Source of the DNA: Acidobacteria bacterium Ga0074141
GTDB taxonomy: Bacteria; Acidobacteriota; Blastocatellia; Pyrinomonadales; Pyrinomonadaceae
Reading direction: 5' to 3'
DNA: 64,000 nucleotides
Assembly: GCA_001464665.1 (NCBI GenBank)
Contig: LNDP01000015.1
Coordinates: 62,001 to 126,000 of the forward strand
The notes under the pieces were generated by a model that did not search any database, had not been told where the DNA came from, and was given only the letters and a program-made list of their open reading frames with translations. The position numbers were made by a program, and so were the translations under genes. Positions 8,654-18,832 of this stretch are shown here, in pieces. Position 1 is the first letter of the stretch, and every line of letters starts with the position of its first letter.

Positions 8654-9469
8654 ATGACGGGCAGGCAAGCAAGTACATTGAGCCGAGCAGACCGGCGTGT
8701 CGGAGCGAATCGTGGGCCGCTGGCTAAACGCGAGCCGTTTCGGCTGCCCGCGGCGGGTTTTTATATCGCGTTTGTTCTTTTTTCCCTGCTTGTCGCTCTG
8801 TTCGTATGGATGGTGCTCCATGAGACCGGAGATGAATCGGCAGCGAACTGGGCGATAATTTCGGGAGTCGCCTGCCTTTCCGGAGCGGTCATATTTCGCG
8901 AGGCGTTCCTCACGAGCATGAGGAAAAAGATGCTTTCGCGGGAACGTCGGCTTATCAGCAATGTTTCCGGTGAGTTCGAAGTTCCGAAGCCCTCGTTTAA
9001 GCTTACCGTAGAGCATAATGCTGCCTGGGTCCGGTCGATGCAGCAGAAATCCGAGGCGGCGAATGTTCTCGGCGGGCTTGCCGACGGACATCGCGAGGTC
9101 TTTCTCCTTTGTGAGGAATATCTTGAAGTGATCAAAAGCGAATTGCCCCGTGTTGCAGCGGGTTCACCGCGGTTTGCGGCGTTCAGAAAGGGAACCGTGG
9201 TCGCCAACCGGCTTCACTATGAGCACATGATCCGTTGGGCAAAGCTGGAGGCCGCTGGAGTCAATATGTCGTCTCTCGATGGTCATAGTGACGAGGCTAG
9301 GCAAAAAAGGTCGCGACGGGCGGTCTACGCATTGGATGCCGCATTGTCGCATTACCCGGAAGAGCGGTTGCTGATCGAACTTCGAGAGACGTTTGCGGCT
9401 GTAGACAGAGTAGACGGCTACGGCAACGTCATTGATGTTGAAGGCGAGGTGATAGAGGCCGAATCGTAG
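8654..9469 (+). CDS. Membrane-anchored protein of unknown function
   Basis: A 271-residue protein. A basic N-terminal tail of about 30 residues precedes two transmembrane helices (about residues 34-55 and 65-82), then a soluble, mainly helical domain of about 190 residues with Arg- and Glu-rich stretches (HREVFLLCEEYLEVIKSELP). No catalytic motif is visible. It ends with an acidic tail (VIDVEGEVIEAES). I do not recognise the family. It is separated from the following zinc-ribbon gene by 140 bases. Confidence 0.65.
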   Translation: MTGRQASTLSRADRRVGANRGPLAKREPFRLPAAGFYIAFVLFSLLVALFVWMVLHETGDESAANWAIISGVACLSGAVIFREAFLTSMRKKMLSRERRLISNVSGEFEVPKPSFKLTVEHNAAWVRSMQQKSEAANVLGGLADGHREVFLLCEEYLEVIKSELPRVAAGSPRFAAFRKGTVVANRLHYEHMIRWAKLEAAGVNMSSLDGHSDEARQKRSRRAVYALDAALSHYPEERLLIELRETFAAVDRVDGYGNVIDVEGEVIEAES

Positions 9470-9609
9470 CGGGGCTCCGCGAACACCCAGTAGGAGTGCA
9501 ACACATGCGAACCTTTTGTAAGATTTTGCGCTAAAAATGTTAATTCTTTGTTAGAATATTGCCCATCGGGCTTGATGCAATGCTGAAAGCAGCAAAGCAC
9601 TTTTGTTAA

Positions 9610-9798
9610 ATGATCTCTCAACGTTGTCCAAAATGTCGTAGTAATCGCATCCGACGCGGTTATCGACCCACGCCCTTTCTTCTAAAACTCATATTCCGAT
9701 TTAACCTGCTTTGCGATAACTGCAACCTGGAATTTCGTGGTTTTGCCGTTCCGGGGACGGTTAATTCGCGTTCAAAAAAGCGTGAACGGGCGGGTTAG
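9610..9798 (+). CDS. Small zinc-ribbon protein
   Basis: A 62-residue protein with two CxxC knuckles, CPKC (residues 6-9) and CDNC (about 35-38), forming a zinc ribbon that encloses a short hydrophobic stretch (PFLLKLIFRFNLL). The RRGYRPTPF and FRGFAVPG segments look conserved. It precedes the SLBB protein gene by 90 bases. Zinc ribbons of this size often bind nucleic acid or serve as structural subunits; nothing more can be said. Confidence 0.65.
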   Translation: MISQRCPKCRSNRIRRGYRPTPFLLKLIFRFNLLCDNCNLEFRGFAVPGTVNSRSKKRERAG

Positions 9799-9888
9799 TT
9801 GTTTATCCCGGGCGATCCCGCATAAAACACTCACGATTTTTTGTTTTGGTGTGTGTCGTTTTGCATCTGATTTCGTAATATAAGGAAA

Positions 9889-10842
9889 TTGAGTCGTTTT
9901 TACACACCTAGCTCGCTTTACCTTGTGCTCTGGATCGCCGCTGTGCTCGCAGGGGTCACAGGCGTTTCCGGACAATCGAATAAAATCACGACAATTCATT
10001 ATGGTGATCGTATAGAGATCGACGTGCTCGGAAGTTTTGAGTTTGACTGGCGAGGCGGAATCAGCCCCGAAGGATTTCTCGACGGGTTTGATCGAGTTGA
10101 GGAGCAAGTTTATGCCCTCTGCAAGACGGAAGCCGATGTGGCTGCCGAGGTCACCCGGCTCTATTCGCGGTTTCTTCGCGAACCGGTGGTAACGGTTCGG
10201 ATAATCGATACATCTGGCCGGCCGAACGTGTTTTTGACAGGCGGCGTTCGAAATCCGCATAGATTTCGCCTTGCGAGGCCGGCAAGCCTTCAGGAACTTC
10301 TTGTCTTGAGCGGCGGGTTGACAGAGCTAGCGAGCGGTGAGATCACACTTTTTCGGCGTCCGGACACGAGCTGTGACCCGGCTTCAAACGGCGATCGTGC
10401 GCCGCAGACGTTGCGAATCAAGATCAGCGACATCCTCGCCGGCGACCCTGCGGCGAATCCGCAGGTTCTCACCGGCGATATCGTAGATGTGAACGAAGCG
10501 TCTCCTATTTATGTGATCGGCGGTATTGCGAGGCCCGGCCGACAGCTTTTTCGTTCCGAGCTAACGCTTTCGCGGGCGGTTGCCGCCGCGGGCGGACTGG
10601 ACAAGAATGCCGTCGCGTCGCGAGTTGTAATATACAGGCGGGAGGGCGGTACGGGTTCGATAATTGAGGCGGACCTGGAAAAGATCGCATCGGACCCATC
10701 CATTGACGTAGAGCTAAAACCATACGACGTTGTAGATATTGGAATCAGAGGCCGGGAACGAAGGCAGTTTCCGCCAGTCGTCGAGGGCTTCGGACCCGCG
10801 GCGGTTCCACGAGAGGAACTTCCGCTAAGGGTCATAGATTAG
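9889..10842 (+). CDS. SLBB/polysaccharide-export-type periplasmic protein
   Basis: A 317-residue protein with an N-terminal hydrophobic signal segment (LYLVLWIAAVLAGVTGVSG). The region from about residue 37 (IHYGDRIEIDVLG) follows the Poly_export (Wza-type) pattern, with a predicted strand-rich body and EPVVTVRII. Two SLBB-like domains follow: NVFLTGGVRNPHRFRL...LLVLSGGLT and IYVIGGIARPGRQLF...AVAAAGGL. Such proteins help export capsular or exopolysaccharide. It lacks a lipobox and is shorter than Wza. No glycosyltransferases lie nearby. The start is TTG 9889, the first possible start after an in-frame stop; an aagga sits unusually close (2 bases), so the start is not certain. Confidence 0.78.
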   Translation: MSRFYTPSSLYLVLWIAAVLAGVTGVSGQSNKITTIHYGDRIEIDVLGSFEFDWRGGISPEGFLDGFDRVEEQVYALCKTEADVAAEVTRLYSRFLREPVVTVRIIDTSGRPNVFLTGGVRNPHRFRLARPASLQELLVLSGGLTELASGEITLFRRPDTSCDPASNGDRAPQTLRIKISDILAGDPAANPQVLTGDIVDVNEASPIYVIGGIARPGRQLFRSELTLSRAVAAAGGLDKNAVASRVVIYRREGGTGSIIEADLEKIASDPSIDVELKPYDVVDIGIRGRERRQFPPVVEGFGPAAVPREELPLRVID

Positions 10843-10934
10843 ATTTGATCTCGTCGGATTGAAAGCAAACGTTGTAAAGAGTTCCCGAATCAGTTTATTA
10901 TTAAAAATTGCCGTCAATTCAACGGCAGTGTTAT

Positions 10935-11147
10935 ATGGCTGAAAAAAGAAAGCTTAGCAGGCGGATGTCCGCCCTTATTTGGTTGGTCGGAGTCGCGATC
11001 GTGATCGGTGTTCTCATTGCGATGCACCAGATCGCTGTGATCTACCTTCTTGCGACCGTTGCTTTGGTGGTATTGCTCCTGATCGTGGCATTTTCCGATC
11101 TCGAGAACATTGATCGCCAGGACCTCGCCGGTTCGGAAGCGGACTAG
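10935..11147 (+). CDS. Small two-helix membrane protein
   Basis: A 70-residue protein: basic N-terminus (MAEKRKLSRRMS), two adjacent transmembrane helices (about residues 12-28 and 32-52), acidic tail (DLENIDRQDLAGSEAD). ATG 10935 was preferred to the TTG at 10908 because the latter only adds an unlikely leader. A small hairpin (tgccgt/acggca, around 10908-10926) sits just before the start and could affect translation. Function unknown. Confidence 0.55.
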   Translation: MAEKRKLSRRMSALIWLVGVAIVIGVLIAMHQIAVIYLLATVALVVLLLIVAFSDLENIDRQDLAGSEAD

Positions 11148-11171
11148 CTGTTTTCTGGGCGGTTCGTTTTG

Positions 11172-12488
11172 ATGAAACGAAGCCTCAAAAGTCTTTTTCT
11201 TCTGGCGGTGCTGATCTTCGGCGCTCAGATGGGCCACGCCGCTTCTCTCGATACGGATTCTGGCGGCATTCCAGAGCTGCGTTGGCGCGGAAACACGATC
11301 CGCATCGGCATTTCGACATCACTGACAGACCAGAGCCCGTCGATAAAGCGGGGAAGCGATGCAACGGCCGCGGTCGAGCGAAGCCTTCAGCGATGGGCCG
11401 AAGCAGCAGGCATTAGCATTCAGGTCTTTCAGACCTCGATCGAAAACGTCAGTCCGTCGGGGCCGCGAGGCGATGGCGTTTCGCTCATCACCATCGCTTC
11501 GACATCGGAGAACACCCTCGTATTCAACAAGAACGGACACCAGCTTCCGGCCGCCACGCGGATATTTTTCGACCGCAGCGGCAATATCTCCGAGGCGGAT
11601 ATCGTTCTCAACGCGAGTCACCAGTTCTCGACCGACGGAACATTTGGCACCTATGACCTCGAGACAGTTTTGATGCACGAGGTCGGCCACTTGCTCGGGC
11701 TTGATCACGCCCCAACCGTAGGCAGCCTGATGTGGCCGCAGATAAGCCGCAACGGCCTCTTTTCTGTCAATTCTTTTTTCCGACGTGAGCTTTTAGAAAC
11801 TGACGTAGCATCTGTTCGCGAGATTTACCGCTCGGAGACGGGCGACGAGGGATCCTCCGGATCGGTCGAGTTGAAAATTTCCGGTGGCAAGATCAAGGCC
11901 AGTGAGGCCGGATTCATTTGGCTTGAAGATGCCGTCAGCGGCAAACTCGTCACGACTGTTTCGATCCCTTCGGATTCCGACAACATACAACTTCGTTCGG
12001 TGCCTGAAGGAACTTACAACATCTTCTTTGCAAATGCGGAGTCCGAAGGGATAAGCAGCGGGAAAACGGCTGGGACCGTTGACGTAACGAACGGCGAGCC
12101 TAGCGTTTTTGAGATCGTCGGAGAGGCATCAACCGGTTCCGCCACACTCATCGGCCTCAACGGCGAGACGACGGCTCTTAGCTTGCCCCTGAACGCCGGC
12201 AAGACCTTTTCCGTCTCCATGGTGCTGACGGAGGAAATGGACCTCCGACCCGTTCTTTATTCGAATTCTCGATATATTGTCGTCGACGAAAGTAACATTC
12301 TGCTAACGAAAGACCCGCTTGGGCGTGCCGTCGCGATTTTTGACGTTACGATCTCAGAGGACGCCCCGAACGGGGCCTATTCGCTCTGCACTATCAACCG
12401 CACCGGCGGCGAAGCCTGTTTTCCCGGAGTTTTTTCCATTTCCGGCCATCAAAACCCGTGGTATAAGCGGGACTTCTCAAAATATTAA
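11172..12488 (+). CDS. Secreted matrixin-type metalloprotease (M10A-like)
   Basis: A 438-residue secreted protein. A signal peptide (SLFLLAVLIFGAQMGHA) is followed by a matrixin catalytic domain (about residues 35-225) with the zinc site HEVGHLLGLDH (His169, Glu170, His173, His179) and a Met-turn in GSLMWP. The C-terminal 210 residues contain strand-rich segments resembling carboxypeptidase-regulatory/Ig-like folds (LRSVPEGTYNIFFANAESEG) and end near NPWYKRDFSKY. No pro-domain cysteine switch is obvious. It should cleave extracellular protein. ATG 11172 was chosen over an adjacent TTG at 11169. Confidence 0.88.
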   Translation: MKRSLKSLFLLAVLIFGAQMGHAASLDTDSGGIPELRWRGNTIRIGISTSLTDQSPSIKRGSDATAAVERSLQRWAEAAGISIQVFQTSIENVSPSGPRGDGVSLITIASTSENTLVFNKNGHQLPAATRIFFDRSGNISEADIVLNASHQFSTDGTFGTYDLETVLMHEVGHLLGLDHAPTVGSLMWPQISRNGLFSVNSFFRRELLETDVASVREIYRSETGDEGSSGSVELKISGGKIKASEAGFIWLEDAVSGKLVTTVSIPSDSDNIQLRSVPEGTYNIFFANAESEGISSGKTAGTVDVTNGEPSVFEIVGEASTGSATLIGLNGETTALSLPLNAGKTFSVSMVLTEEMDLRPVLYSNSRYIVVDESNILLTKDPLGRAVAIFDVTISEDAPNGAYSLCTINRTGGEACFPGVFSISGHQNPWYKRDFSKY

Positions 12489-12843
12489 GAAAAGTTTAAA
12501 AACTTCTTCCATTTTTTTCCGATATTGTGCATAATCGAGGCGTTCACCTCCCCGGTGAACATCGGTCCGCAAGGGGTGAGGACTTGCGGCCAAAACGGGC
12601 GGCGGTGTGGGAGACGCCGCCCATTTTCTTGTTCGGCCTCTGATTCGCGGCCTTCCTTTGCGGCAATTCATGGCAACTTTGAGAACCACATTGTCGATCC
12701 ACTTTGGGTTTTGACCCGCGGTGGTATATCCTCACAGTGTTTTTCTCGCGGAGCATCTATTTGAATGCCCGTGATTGGCGGCATGGTTGAAAGAAGAGCT
12801 GTTTCTCGCATATTTGGTTGAGAGGCGGTTCTTTTAATATTTT
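12489..12843 (+). other. Intergenic region with three consecutive hairpins; possible structured leader or terminator array
   Basis: This 355-base stretch has no convincing ORF. Three perfect stems follow each other: gttcacc/ggtgaac (12542-12548/12554-12560, loop tcccc), ccgcaag/cttgcgg (12567-12573/12583-12589, loop gggtgagga), and gggcggcg/cgccgccc (12597-12604/12615-12622) followed by attttctt. The first loop (cccc) is complementary to the second loop (ggg), so a loop-loop contact is possible. The last stem may be the terminator of the matrixin gene. The remaining 200 bases up to the transporter gene show nothing recognisable. I could not match a known riboswitch class. Confidence 0.4.
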
Positions 12844-14847
12844 ATGGCTCTGAAAAAGCGCGGCAGGCTCGGCCGGTGGATGTTTGAAGGCGTCCCGGAG
12901 GTCGAAGGTCCTCACGAACCCGAAGGCCGCCACCAGAAGCATTCCTGGTGGAAGGTGATGTGCCTTACGGGCGTCGACTATTTCTCCACACTCGGTTACC
13001 AACCGGGAATAGCATTGCTCGCGGCTGGAGCTCTATCTCCATTCGCGACCATCGTTCTCGTATCGCTAACGCTTTTCGGAGCGTTGCCGATGTATCGTCG
13101 GGTTGCCGAGGAAAGCCCGCATGGCGACGGCAGTATCTCGATGCTTGAACGCCTCCTTTCGCGATGGAAAGGAAAGATGTTCGTGCTCGCCCTGCTCGGC
13201 TTTGTCGCAACAAGCTTTATTATTACCATCACCCTTTCCGCCGCCGACGCAACGAAACACATCATCGAGAATCCGTTCGTTGATGAGAATCTGCATTTTC
13301 TTCACCACGAGGTGATCGTCACCTTGGTACTCATCGTCTTATTAGGTGTCGTTTTTCTTCGCGGCTTTAATGAGGTGATCGGGATCGCGGTCGGAATAGT
13401 TATCGTTTTTCTTACCCTCAATTTCATTACGATCTGTGTTGGCATACATCAGATCGTCTGGGTCCAGCCGGAGATCGTGCCGAACTGGAGCGCTCTTGTT
13501 TGGTCGCAACCGAATGTGAATGGCAGCATCTTCATGCTCATTGCGGCATCGCTGCTTACCTTTCCAAAACTTGCCCTCGGGCTCTCGGGGTTTGAGACCG
13601 GCGTGGTCGTCATGCCGCTTATCAAGAGCGATGTCGAGGTCCAAAAGTCGCAGCTTGTTGCCTTTCATTCGACGCAGGTCGATCACTCTGAAGCACCGGA
13701 TGACGTAAAGGCTCATATCGAGGGACGCATCCGCGGAGGCAAAAAGCTGCTTACCGGTGCCGCCGTGATAATGAGCTTTTTCCTGATCGGATCGAGCATC
13801 ATCACCACAATGCTCGTGCCGCAGTCGGAGATCGGCCCCGGCGGAAAGGCGTATGGCCGAGCGATAGCGTATCTCGCCCACGAGTATCTCGGTCCGGGCT
13901 TCGGTACGGTATACGACCTTTCGACGATCGCCATTCTCTGGTTTGCCGGTGCATCGGCGATGGCCGGTTTGCTTAACATAGTGCCTCGCTACCTCCCGCG
14001 GTACGGCATGGCTCCCGATTGGGCACGGGCAACGCGTCCGCTTGTGATCGTTTTCACGGCGATCTGTATCGTTGTCACCATCTTTTTTGAAGCAAGTGTT
14101 TCGGCCCAGGGCGGAGCCTACGCGACCGGCGTCTTGATGCTGATGACCTCGGCAGCCGTCGCGGTCACCATCTCGTCGAGGCGAAAGAAAGAGAAGCGAT
14201 GGGTTGCGTTCCTGATCATCACGCTGATATTTGCCTACACGACGGTCGCGAACATGATCGCCCAGCCGAGCGGTATCCAGATCGCGGCACTCTTCATCAT
14301 CGGAATAATCGTTACGTCGTTCATTTCGCGTGCTCTGCGGACGACTGAACTGCGGATCGACGAGATCGAATACGACGAGACGGCGCTCGAGTTCATTAAA
14401 GAAATGGCCGAGGGCGACATCCGCATTGTCACCAACCGCCGCGAGGTCGGGAACGTCGTCGAATACCGTTTCAAGGAGCACGAAAAGCGGATCGACAACC
14501 ACATCCCTTCGACCGATCCGGTGATCTTTTATGAGGTAGACCTCGGAGACGCGTCGGAGTTCATTGGCACAATGGCGGTTCGCGGCATCGACGTTGACGG
14601 CTACAAAATTCTGCGGACAGAATCACCGGCAGTACCGAATGCGATCGCGGCTCTTCTGCTCGATCTTCGCAATCGCACGGGCAAGATTCCGCATGTCTAT
14701 TTCGGCTGGAGCGAGGGCAACCCGATAATGTACCTCGCCCGTTACATACTCTTCGGCGAGGGCGACACAGCGCCCGTTACGCGTGAGATATTGAGGCAGG
14801 CGGAATCGGACCCGGAACTCAGGCCGAATGTTCACGTCGGTGGTTAA
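12844..14847 (+). CDS. APC-superfamily transporter, KimA/KUP-related
   Basis: A 667-residue membrane protein with about 12 transmembrane helices (residues 45-480) and a cytoplasmic C-terminal domain of about 170 residues. The first helix motif [20 protein letters not shown] matches the unwound TM1 of APC-fold carriers, and the plan (12 TM plus soluble C-terminal domain, [11 protein letters not shown] after TM2) resembles KimA-type potassium/proton symporters. Potassium uptake is the leading inference, but amino-acid transport cannot be excluded. A hydrophilic insert ([20 protein letters not shown]) lies in a mid loop. It is monocistronic and convergent with the following zinc-ribbon gene. Confidence 0.72.
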   Translation: MALKKRGRLGRWMFEGVPEVEGPHEPEGRHQKHSWWKVMCLTGVDYFSTLGYQPGIALLAAGALSPFATIVLVSLTLFGALPMYRRVAEESPHGDGSISMLERLLSRWKGKMFVLALLGFVATSFIITITLSAADATKHIIENPFVDENLHFLHHEVIVTLVLIVLLGVVFLRGFNEVIGIAVGIVIVFLTLNFITICVGIHQIVWVQPEIVPNWSALVWSQPNVNGSIFMLIAASLLTFPKLALGLSGFETGVVVMPLIKSDVEVQKSQLVAFHSTQVDHSEAPDDVKAHIEGRIRGGKKLLTGAAVIMSFFLIGSSIITTMLVPQSEIGPGGKAYGRAIAYLAHEYLGPGFGTVYDLSTIAILWFAGASAMAGLLNIVPRYLPRYGMAPDWARATRPLVIVFTAICIVVTIFFEASVSAQGGAYATGVLMLMTSAAVAVTISSRRKKEKRWVAFLIITLIFAYTTVANMIAQPSGIQIAALFIIGIIVTSFISRALRTTELRIDEIEYDETALEFIKEMAEGDIRIVTNRREVGNVVEYRFKEHEKRIDNHIPSTDPVIFYEVDLGDASEFIGTMAVRGIDVDGYKILRTESPAVPNAIAALLLDLRNRTGKIPHVYFGWSEGNPIMYLARYILFGEGDTAPVTREILRQAESDPELRPNVHVGG

Positions 14848-14852
14848 CTTCC

Positions 14853-15239
14853 TTACTCGTGCGGCGGCAGAAGCGAAGGGTTGAGCTCGAGGTAGCACGA
14901 GCGGCAATAGACCGGACGGCCCTGCGAGGGATAGAACGGAACGGTCGTATTGCATCCGCATTTGGCACAAGCGACGAGGACCTCGATCCGTTGTTTGACG
15001 CCAAGCTCATGAGCTGCGTTGATCGCGGCTATCCGTTCATTTTTTGCCTGTTTGCAGGGTTTGCACCGCTTTGGCGGGTTTTGGAGGTTCTTGTCGTGGA
15101 AGAACTGCTGTTCACCGACGGTCCAAACGAAATCGCTGTGGCAATCCATGCAGTTGATCGTTTGGTCGGTAAATTGTGGTTCTTCAGCACTTGCCTGTAA
15201 GGGGGCGCTGAATGAATCTGAAAAGCCGTTATCTGACAT
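14853..15239 (-). CDS. Zinc-ribbon protein with three CxxC pairs
   Basis: A 128-residue soluble protein. An N-terminal zinc-binding module of zf-trcl type is visible: CMDCHSDFVWTVGEQQFF, then PPKRCKPC (about residues 30-62). A second zinc ribbon follows with CAKCGCNTTVPF and PVYCRSC (about 91-115). Such proteins are common, unstudied and cytoplasmic; they may bind nucleic acid or act as structural adapters. The gene is convergent with the KimA-like gene, only 5 bases apart. Confidence 0.78.
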   Translation of the reverse strand: MSDNGFSDSFSAPLQASAEEPQFTDQTINCMDCHSDFVWTVGEQQFFHDKNLQNPPKRCKPCKQAKNERIAAINAAHELGVKQRIEVLVACAKCGCNTTVPFYPSQGRPVYCRSCYLELNPSLLPPHE

Positions 15240-15490
15240 ACCCTACCTCTTAATCGTCAATAAAAATCAAGATCGCAGCCTGAAAAACGCGACCGACAGC
15301 CGAACCGTAAGTGGTCGGGAAGTGTTGAAATTGCCCTTTGTCACAATTGCCGGCATCCGGGAGAACAGGCAAATTTGTGTAGGGAGTGGGCCAAGCGGGA
15401 ACAATGTCTGAACTTATAAAATTAGCTAATGCATGTCAAGGATGTGCGATTTGAATTGACCCAGGTTCTCTGCAAAGATTGTCGGAGCGT

Positions 15491-16762
15491 ATGAAGATTC
15501 TAGTTATCGGTTCGGGCGGCCGCGAGCACGCCATATGTTACGTCTTTCAACGGAGCCCGCGGGTTGAGAAGGTCTATTGTGCGAACGGAAACGCGGGGAT
15601 CGCTTCCATCGCCGAATTGGTCGACATCAAACCGGACGAGATCGATCGCCTGGCCGAGTATGCAGAGCACGAAGGCATTGATCTTACCTTCGTCGGCGGC
15701 GAGACGGCACTTGCACTCGGGATCGTTGATGTTTTTGAATCTCGCGGACTGCGAATCATCGGAGCTTCAAATGCGGCGGCACGGCTTGAGGCGAGCAAGT
15801 CGGTTGCAAAGGATTTCATGCAGCGGCACGGTGTCCCGACCGCTAACTATGCGGTTGCGGCATCTCCGGCCGAGGCGATAGAAATTCTTGAAAGCGGCCG
15901 GTTTGGCGACGCTTCAACCCCGGTCGTCGTAAAGGCCGACGGGCTTGCCGCCGGCAAAGGAGTCGTCGTTGCCCGCGACCGTTCGGAAGCGATCGAAGCC
16001 ATCAATGAATTAGAGAGTTTGGTCGGAGCAGAGGCGGCTTCGACCATCGTTCTCGAAGAATGCCTTTTCGGCCGCGAAGTCTCGCTCATTCTTTTTGCTG
16101 ACGGCGAAAGCTTCTCGCTGATGCCGCCGACGCGTGACCATAAGCGCATCGGCGAAGGCGATACGGGCCCGAACACGGGTGGTATGGGCACCTTTACAGA
16201 CGACGCGTTGCTAACGGCAGTGCAGACCGAGGAGATCGTTGAAAAGATAGTCCGCCCGACTCTTAAGGGCTGTGTTAATGATGGTTTTCCGTTCCGCGGC
16301 ATCCTCTTTCTTGGCCTGATGATGACGGACGCCGGCCCGAAAACGCTTGAATACAACGTCCGCTTCGGCGACCCCGAGACTCAGGCGATTTTGGTTCGGC
16401 TTGAGACCGATCTCGTGGATATCTGCGAGGCGATGCTTGAAGGGCGGCTCGCTGAAACCGAAATAAAGTGGCGAGCGGGTTCCTCGGCATGCGTCATTCT
16501 GGCGGCCGAGAACTATCCGGCAAAGCCGCGGTCGGGCGACGCGATCAATGGGCTCGCCGCAGCGGAGGCCCGCGAGGATGTTGTCGTTTTTCATTCGGGA
16601 ACGAAGCTCAACGAAGGCAAAGAGTTTCTGACCGCAGGCGGGCGTGTGCTTGGTGTCACTGCGGTCGGCGATGATCTGGCCGCGGCGCTTGAAATTGCAT
16701 ATGCGGCCGCAGCGGAGATCTCGTGGCCCGGAATGCAGTTCAGGCGCGATATCGGGAAGTGA
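15491..16762 (+). CDS. purD: Phosphoribosylamine-glycine ligase
   Basis: A 423-residue ATP-grasp enzyme, the usual length for PurD, which joins phosphoribosylamine and glycine with ATP in step 2 of de novo purine synthesis. Visible motifs are the N-terminal VIGSGGREHAICY, the ATP-binding VVVKADGLAAGKGVVVA, PTRDHKRIGEGDTGPNTGGM and NVRFGDPETQ near the metal site. ATG 15491 was chosen over the in-frame TTG at 15479; ggag sits 3 bases before it. It stands alone, away from other pur genes, and is convergent with aroC, with only 6 bases between the stops. Confidence 0.97.
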   Translation: MKILVIGSGGREHAICYVFQRSPRVEKVYCANGNAGIASIAELVDIKPDEIDRLAEYAEHEGIDLTFVGGETALALGIVDVFESRGLRIIGASNAAARLEASKSVAKDFMQRHGVPTANYAVAASPAEAIEILESGRFGDASTPVVVKADGLAAGKGVVVARDRSEAIEAINELESLVGAEAASTIVLEECLFGREVSLILFADGESFSLMPPTRDHKRIGEGDTGPNTGGMGTFTDDALLTAVQTEEIVEKIVRPTLKGCVNDGFPFRGILFLGLMMTDAGPKTLEYNVRFGDPETQAILVRLETDLVDICEAMLEGRLAETEIKWRAGSSACVILAAENYPAKPRSGDAINGLAAAEAREDVVVFHSGTKLNEGKEFLTAGGRVLGVTAVGDDLAAALEIAYAAAAEISWPGMQFRRDIGK

Positions 16763-16768
16763 GAAGAT

Positions 16769-17926
16769 TCAATATTCCGCGACGCTTTTCTGATAGGACT
16801 CGAAATTGCGGAGCATTTCATCAAGCGAATCGCCGCCGAATTTCTCCCGCATCGAATTCGCAAGAACGACCGCCAGCATCGCTTCGCCGATGACGCCAGC
16901 GGCGGGCACGGCCGTTATATCAGAGCGTTCGAAAGCGGCCGGCGATTCTTCTTTCGAATCGATATCGACCGACGTCAACGGCTTTCGCAGCGTTGAGATC
17001 GGCTTCAGATAGCCGCGGACGCGAAGTTCCTCGCCGTTCGTAATCCCGCCTTCGAGCCCGCCTGCACGATTGGTGGTGCGGACAAAGCCGGCGTATATCT
17101 CGTCGTGAACTTCCGAACCGAAGCGGCCTGCATTCGCGACGCCCTCGCCGATCTCAACCGCCTTTACCGCGTGGATCGACATTATCGCCCGGGCAATGCG
17201 GCCATCGAGTTTTTCTTCCCAAGAAGTGTGCGAGCCGAGCCCGATCGGCAGCCCGTGGGCGACTACCTCAAAGATACCGCCGAGCGTGTCGCCGTTCGCT
17301 TTTGCTTCATCAACTAGGGCGACCATTTGCGCCTCGACATCATTATCGACGCAAGCGAGTGGGGCATCCGCGGCAATCGCAACTATCTCTTCCCACGAAG
17401 CACTTATAGGCGTTTCAGGCACCGAGCCGAGCTTTGCCACGTGGCTGCGGACCGCAATGCCGAACGCCGCGAGAAGCTGTTTGGCGACCGCACCTGCGGC
17501 TACGCGGGCTGCGGTCTCGCGGGCGGAGGCTCGTTCGAGGATGTCGCGAAGATCGCGGGTCTGGTATTTCTGCCCGCCGGCAAGGTCTGCATGTCCTGGC
17601 CGCGGCCGCTTTACGATCCGCGGGTTCTTCGGCTCAACTTCAAGTTCCTCGGCAGACATTACTTCTTGCCAATGGACAAAATCGCGGTTTTCGATCGTCA
17701 AAGCGATCGGCGAACCGAGAGCACGGCCGTGGCGCACGCCTGAGAGCACTTGAACGGCATCAGACTCGATCTTCATCCTGCCGCCGCGGCCATAGCCCTG
17801 CTGCCGCCGCCAAAGTTCATGGTCGATAGCGGCTTTGTCGAAAGGCATTCCCGCCGGCACACCCTCGATTATCACTACCAAAGCCGGGCCGTGCGATTCG
17901 CCTGCAGTTGTAAATCTGAAGTTCAT
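16769..17926 (-). CDS. aroC: Chorismate synthase
   Basis: A 385-residue enzyme converting EPSP to chorismate (last step of the shikimate pathway), using reduced FMN. Family signatures are clear: [12 protein letters not shown] at the N-terminus, [12 protein letters not shown], [14 protein letters not shown], the central [18 protein letters not shown] region and the [13 protein letters not shown] segment. The start codon overlaps the stop of the upstream EamA gene by 4 bases, so the two are co-translated. Chorismate made here feeds pabB, encoded 7 kb away on the same strand. Confidence 0.97.
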   Translation of the reverse strand: MNFRFTTAGESHGPALVVIIEGVPAGMPFDKAAIDHELWRRQQGYGRGGRMKIESDAVQVLSGVRHGRALGSPIALTIENRDFVHWQEVMSAEELEVEPKNPRIVKRPRPGHADLAGGQKYQTRDLRDILERASARETAARVAAGAVAKQLLAAFGIAVRSHVAKLGSVPETPISASWEEIVAIAADAPLACVDNDVEAQMVALVDEAKANGDTLGGIFEVVAHGLPIGLGSHTSWEEKLDGRIARAIMSIHAVKAVEIGEGVANAGRFGSEVHDEIYAGFVRTTNRAGGLEGGITNGEELRVRGYLKPISTLRKPLTSVDIDSKEESPAAFERSDITAVPAAGVIGEAMLAVVLANSMREKFGGDSLDEMLRNFESYQKSVAEY

Positions 17927-18813
17927 TCGTTCGCTTTAAGCTCGCGGACTCGCCGCCTGAAGACGATAAGCCCAATTCCTGAGAGGATCAGAAGCCCGCC
18001 GATCAGCGTTTGCGGCGGGAGCGTTTCGCCGAGAAAAATGTTGCCGACCACGACGGCGATCAGCGGCGTGACGAGCGAGATCATCATCGCCTTTGTTGAT
18101 TCTATCCTCGCAAGAAGCCAGTAATAAAGCCAGAAAGCCGCGATCGTCCCGGCGAGCGAGAGATAAAGCACGGACGCGACGGCCCGCGTGCTCCAGTTAT
18201 GCTGAAATGGCGAACCCTCGACGACAAGAGCATAGATCACCAGCGGCGGCAGCCCGCAGAGCATCTGCGAGAGAAGGATCATTGCCGGGTCTATCCCGAC
18301 CGCCTTTGCCTTGACCAGAATCGACGCCTGGGCCGCGGCATAAGCACCGACAACGATCGCAACAGAACCCGCAAACGCCAATGCACTTTCAACCCGAAGC
18401 TGGTCTATAAAGATAATGCCGACCCCGACGATGCCGATCAGCACGGCGATTATCTTCAGCGGAGTAATGCGTTCGCTCGGCAAAAATATCCAGGCGAGCA
18501 CAAGTCCAAAGACCGTTATCATCGCCTGCAAAACGGCGGCGAGGCCCGAGGTAATGTGTTGCTCCGCCCAAAAGACCGTGCTGTAGTTGACGGTGAACTG
18601 CAGAACACCAGTCAACGCGATCAATTTCCATTCTCGCCCGCTCTGCGGCCAGGCGATCCGCGCAAAATAAACGACCGGCAAAAGAAGCACAGCGGAGAGG
18701 AGAAAGCGGCTGACGGCGAAGGTGATCGGCGGAAGGTCCTCGAGCCCGATCTTGATGAAGATCCACGTCGTTCCCCAGATCAGGCAAAGTATCAGCCAAA
18801 CGAAGATCTGCAT
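17923..18813 (-). CDS. EamA/DMT-family transporter
   Basis: A 296-residue inner-membrane protein with ten hydrophobic helices in two five-helix EamA repeats (about residues 1-140 and 150-285). The first helix [20 protein letters not shown] and the [18 protein letters not shown] helix end are typical of drug/metabolite transporters, which export amino acids, metabolites or drugs. The substrate is unknown. It lies between rsmD (19 bases upstream) and aroC (4-base overlap) in a tight minus-strand unit. Confidence 0.88.
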   Translation of the reverse strand: MQIFVWLILCLIWGTTWIFIKIGLEDLPPITFAVSRFLLSAVLLLPVVYFARIAWPQSGREWKLIALTGVLQFTVNYSTVFWAEQHITSGLAAVLQAMITVFGLVLAWIFLPSERITPLKIIAVLIGIVGVGIIFIDQLRVESALAFAGSVAIVVGAYAAAQASILVKAKAVGIDPAMILLSQMLCGLPPLVIYALVVEGSPFQHNWSTRAVASVLYLSLAGTIAAFWLYYWLLARIESTKAMMISLVTPLIAVVVGNIFLGETLPPQTLIGGLLILSGIGLIVFRRRVRELKANE

Positions 18814-18832
18814 AAAGTTACTCCGCCGGCCG

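Noticed and set aside
12542-12622. c-di-AMP (ydaO-type) riboswitch upstream of the KimA-like gene
   Set aside because: The hairpins are real, but the conserved ydaO core sequences are not recognisable and the arrangement differs, so no riboswitch class was assigned.
13342-14502. A 386-residue open frame on the minus strand
   Set aside because: It lies wholly antisense to the KimA-like transporter gene, has extreme Arg/Asp/His composition and no recognisable domain. It is a shadow of high-GC codon use.
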